Positions 30,690 to 31,225 of a DNA stretch of 31,225 bases are shown here, in pieces (position 1 is the stretch's first letter; the number at the start of each line of letters is the position of its first letter). The DNA lies in the IMG/VR virus record IMGVR_UViG_3300013138_000030, positions 1 to 31,225 of that record. One strand, written 5' to 3'. Below the pieces are notes generated by a model that saw only the letters and a list, made by a program, of their open reading frames with translations, was not told where the DNA came from and ran no database searches. The DNA is from a virus. The position numbers and the translations under genes were made by a program.

Positions 30690-31010
30690 ATGGGGCAATA
30701 TATTTGCGAAAATTGTATCTTTAACTACTGCTGCGAAGATTGTAAGGATAGCACCGGCAAGCGTTATAATGTAGAAAACTGCGGAGATTTTAACGCGCGC
30801 CTTGAGACACGCCAAAAAATACGGATATCCGGCTCATATAAAGACAACGGCGATCCGATATTTAATTACGTATGCGGGGTTAATGATATGGGCGTACGGG
30901 GTGATGACAAAGAGATATTCTTTTATTTTAAGAACTGGGCGGAAGTGGACGCTGCGTGCATTAAAGAGACCGCTGGAGAGTTTATTATTGACGATATTCG
31001 CGCCTATTAA
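30690..31010 (+). CDS. Cysteine-rich small protein, probable zinc binding, 106 aa
   Basis: The start is ATG 30690 behind AAGGAGG. An in-frame GTG at 30612 would lie inside the ribozyme and is rejected. The N terminus MGQYICENCIFNYCCEDCKD has a dense cysteine cluster (C6, C9, C14, C15, C18), with more cysteines at NVENCGDF and YVCGVND, compatible with one or two metal sites. The C-terminal half is acidic and beta-rich (EIFFYFKNWAEVDAA). Family not recognised. Confidence 0.7.
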   Translation: MGQYICENCIFNYCCEDCKDSTGKRYNVENCGDFNARLETRQKIRISGSYKDNGDPIFNYVCGVNDMGVRGDDKEIFFYFKNWAEVDAACIKETAGEFIIDDIRAY

Positions 31011-31022
31011 AAAGGGGGCGGA

Positions 31023-31112
31023 ATGGTTAGTTTAATGCAAGGCAGTTTAAAAATAGGGCGCACGCGCGCTCAAGGGTTGTTGGAGGAATTCAAAGAGAAT
31101 GGGATCATATAA
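31023..31112 (+). CDS. Micro-ORF resembling the FtsK gamma winged-helix core, 29 aa
   Basis: Behind GGGGGCGG, an ATG opens a 29-codon frame: MVSLMQGSLKIGRTRAQGLL then a nine-residue helix ending GII. It matches the pattern of the FtsK gamma domain (SLLQRRFRIGYNRAARLI ... GIV), which reads KOPS DNA. The frame is the same as that of the upstream gene and follows its TAA after four codons, so readthrough fusion is conceivable. It could be a tiny DNA-binding peptide or a remnant. Confidence 0.5.
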   Translation: MVSLMQGSLKIGRTRAQGLLEEFKENGII

Positions 31113-31118
31113 ACTTTG

Positions 31119-31225
31119 ATGCCCCTGCGTTATTGCCCGAAGTGCAAAGAAAACTCTGTCGTCCGGAAGAGTTACACCGCACAGCAAGCGCCCGGTGAAA
31201 TCCGGGTAGTGGAATATTGCATTAA
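31119..31225 (+). CDS. Zinc-ribbon protein, 3' end cut by the window
   Basis: From ATG 31119 the frame reads MPLRYCPKCKENSVVRKSYT and runs open to the window edge, with another cysteine in VVEYCI. The CPKC pair and a later C suggest a C4 zinc ribbon of the kind found in many small phage proteins. Only 35 codons are visible. No strong ribosome site lies upstream; it starts seven bases after the micro-ORF stop. Confidence 0.5.
   Translation, partial: MPLRYCPKCKENSVVRKSYTAQQAPGEIRVVEYCI

Noticed and set aside
1-31225. tRNA genes, integrase, phage RNA polymerase, endolysin
   Set aside because: I looked for T-loop-like GGTTCGA motifs and for family motifs on both strands and saw none I could support; they may lie outside the window.

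Overview
The window is most of the genome of a tailed bacteriophage with T7-like (podovirus-type) virion genes. Supporting genes are a head-to-tail connector portal, a scaffold and major capsid pair, short-tail adaptor and nozzle proteins, three internal virion proteins and a fibre with a T7 gp17-type N-terminal domain. No tape-measure protein, sheath, integrase, repressor, tRNA, CRISPR array or phage RNA polymerase is visible. A lipoprotein beside holin-like membrane proteins suggests a diderm host, but the host cannot be named. Promoters look like host sigma70 sites, and ordinary stop codons are used throughout.

Layout. Left arm (1-6803, plus strand): a replication and recombination operon of SNF2 helicase (cut by the window edge), an unknown protein, a Cas4-like DUF2800 nuclease, a DUF2815 ssDNA-binding protein, a family A DNA polymerase, a LicD-like nucleotidyltransferase, a small basic protein, a double zinc-ribbon protein and a VRR-NUC nuclease. 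Most genes are joined by 4-base ATGA overlaps. Middle (29282 down to 6724, minus strand): one late operon of about 22.5 kb. In transcription order it carries a pre-terminase gene, a small-terminase-like gene, terL interrupted by an intein, a small acidic protein, portal, unknown, scaffold, major capsid, capsid neighbour, tail adaptor, tail nozzle, three internal virion proteins, tail fibre, a cassette of small membrane proteins and a lipoprotein (probable lysis), an acetyltransferase-like gene, an unknown gene with a probable AUU start, and two nucleotide-metabolism genes. The two arms meet tail to tail with an 80-base coding overlap at 6724-6803. Right arm (29884-31225, plus strand): a strong promoter drives small, probably early genes. 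Between 29286 and 29883 lies a non-coding control region with iteron-like 9-mers and several dyads. If the genome is circular or circularly permuted, the right arm probably runs on into the left arm.

The most notable signals are in RNA and in unusual gene structure. They are a complete hammerhead ribozyme core in the right-arm operon (30569-30617), a C(UUCG)G hairpin separating the polymerase Shine-Dalgarno from its start codon so that folding restores normal spacing, an intein inserted exactly in the TerL ATPase P-loop, a tail fibre that begins with a Sec-type signal peptide, a capsid-gene leader with its own promoter and two identical 26-base repeats, and a 29-residue micro-ORF resembling the FtsK gamma winged helix.
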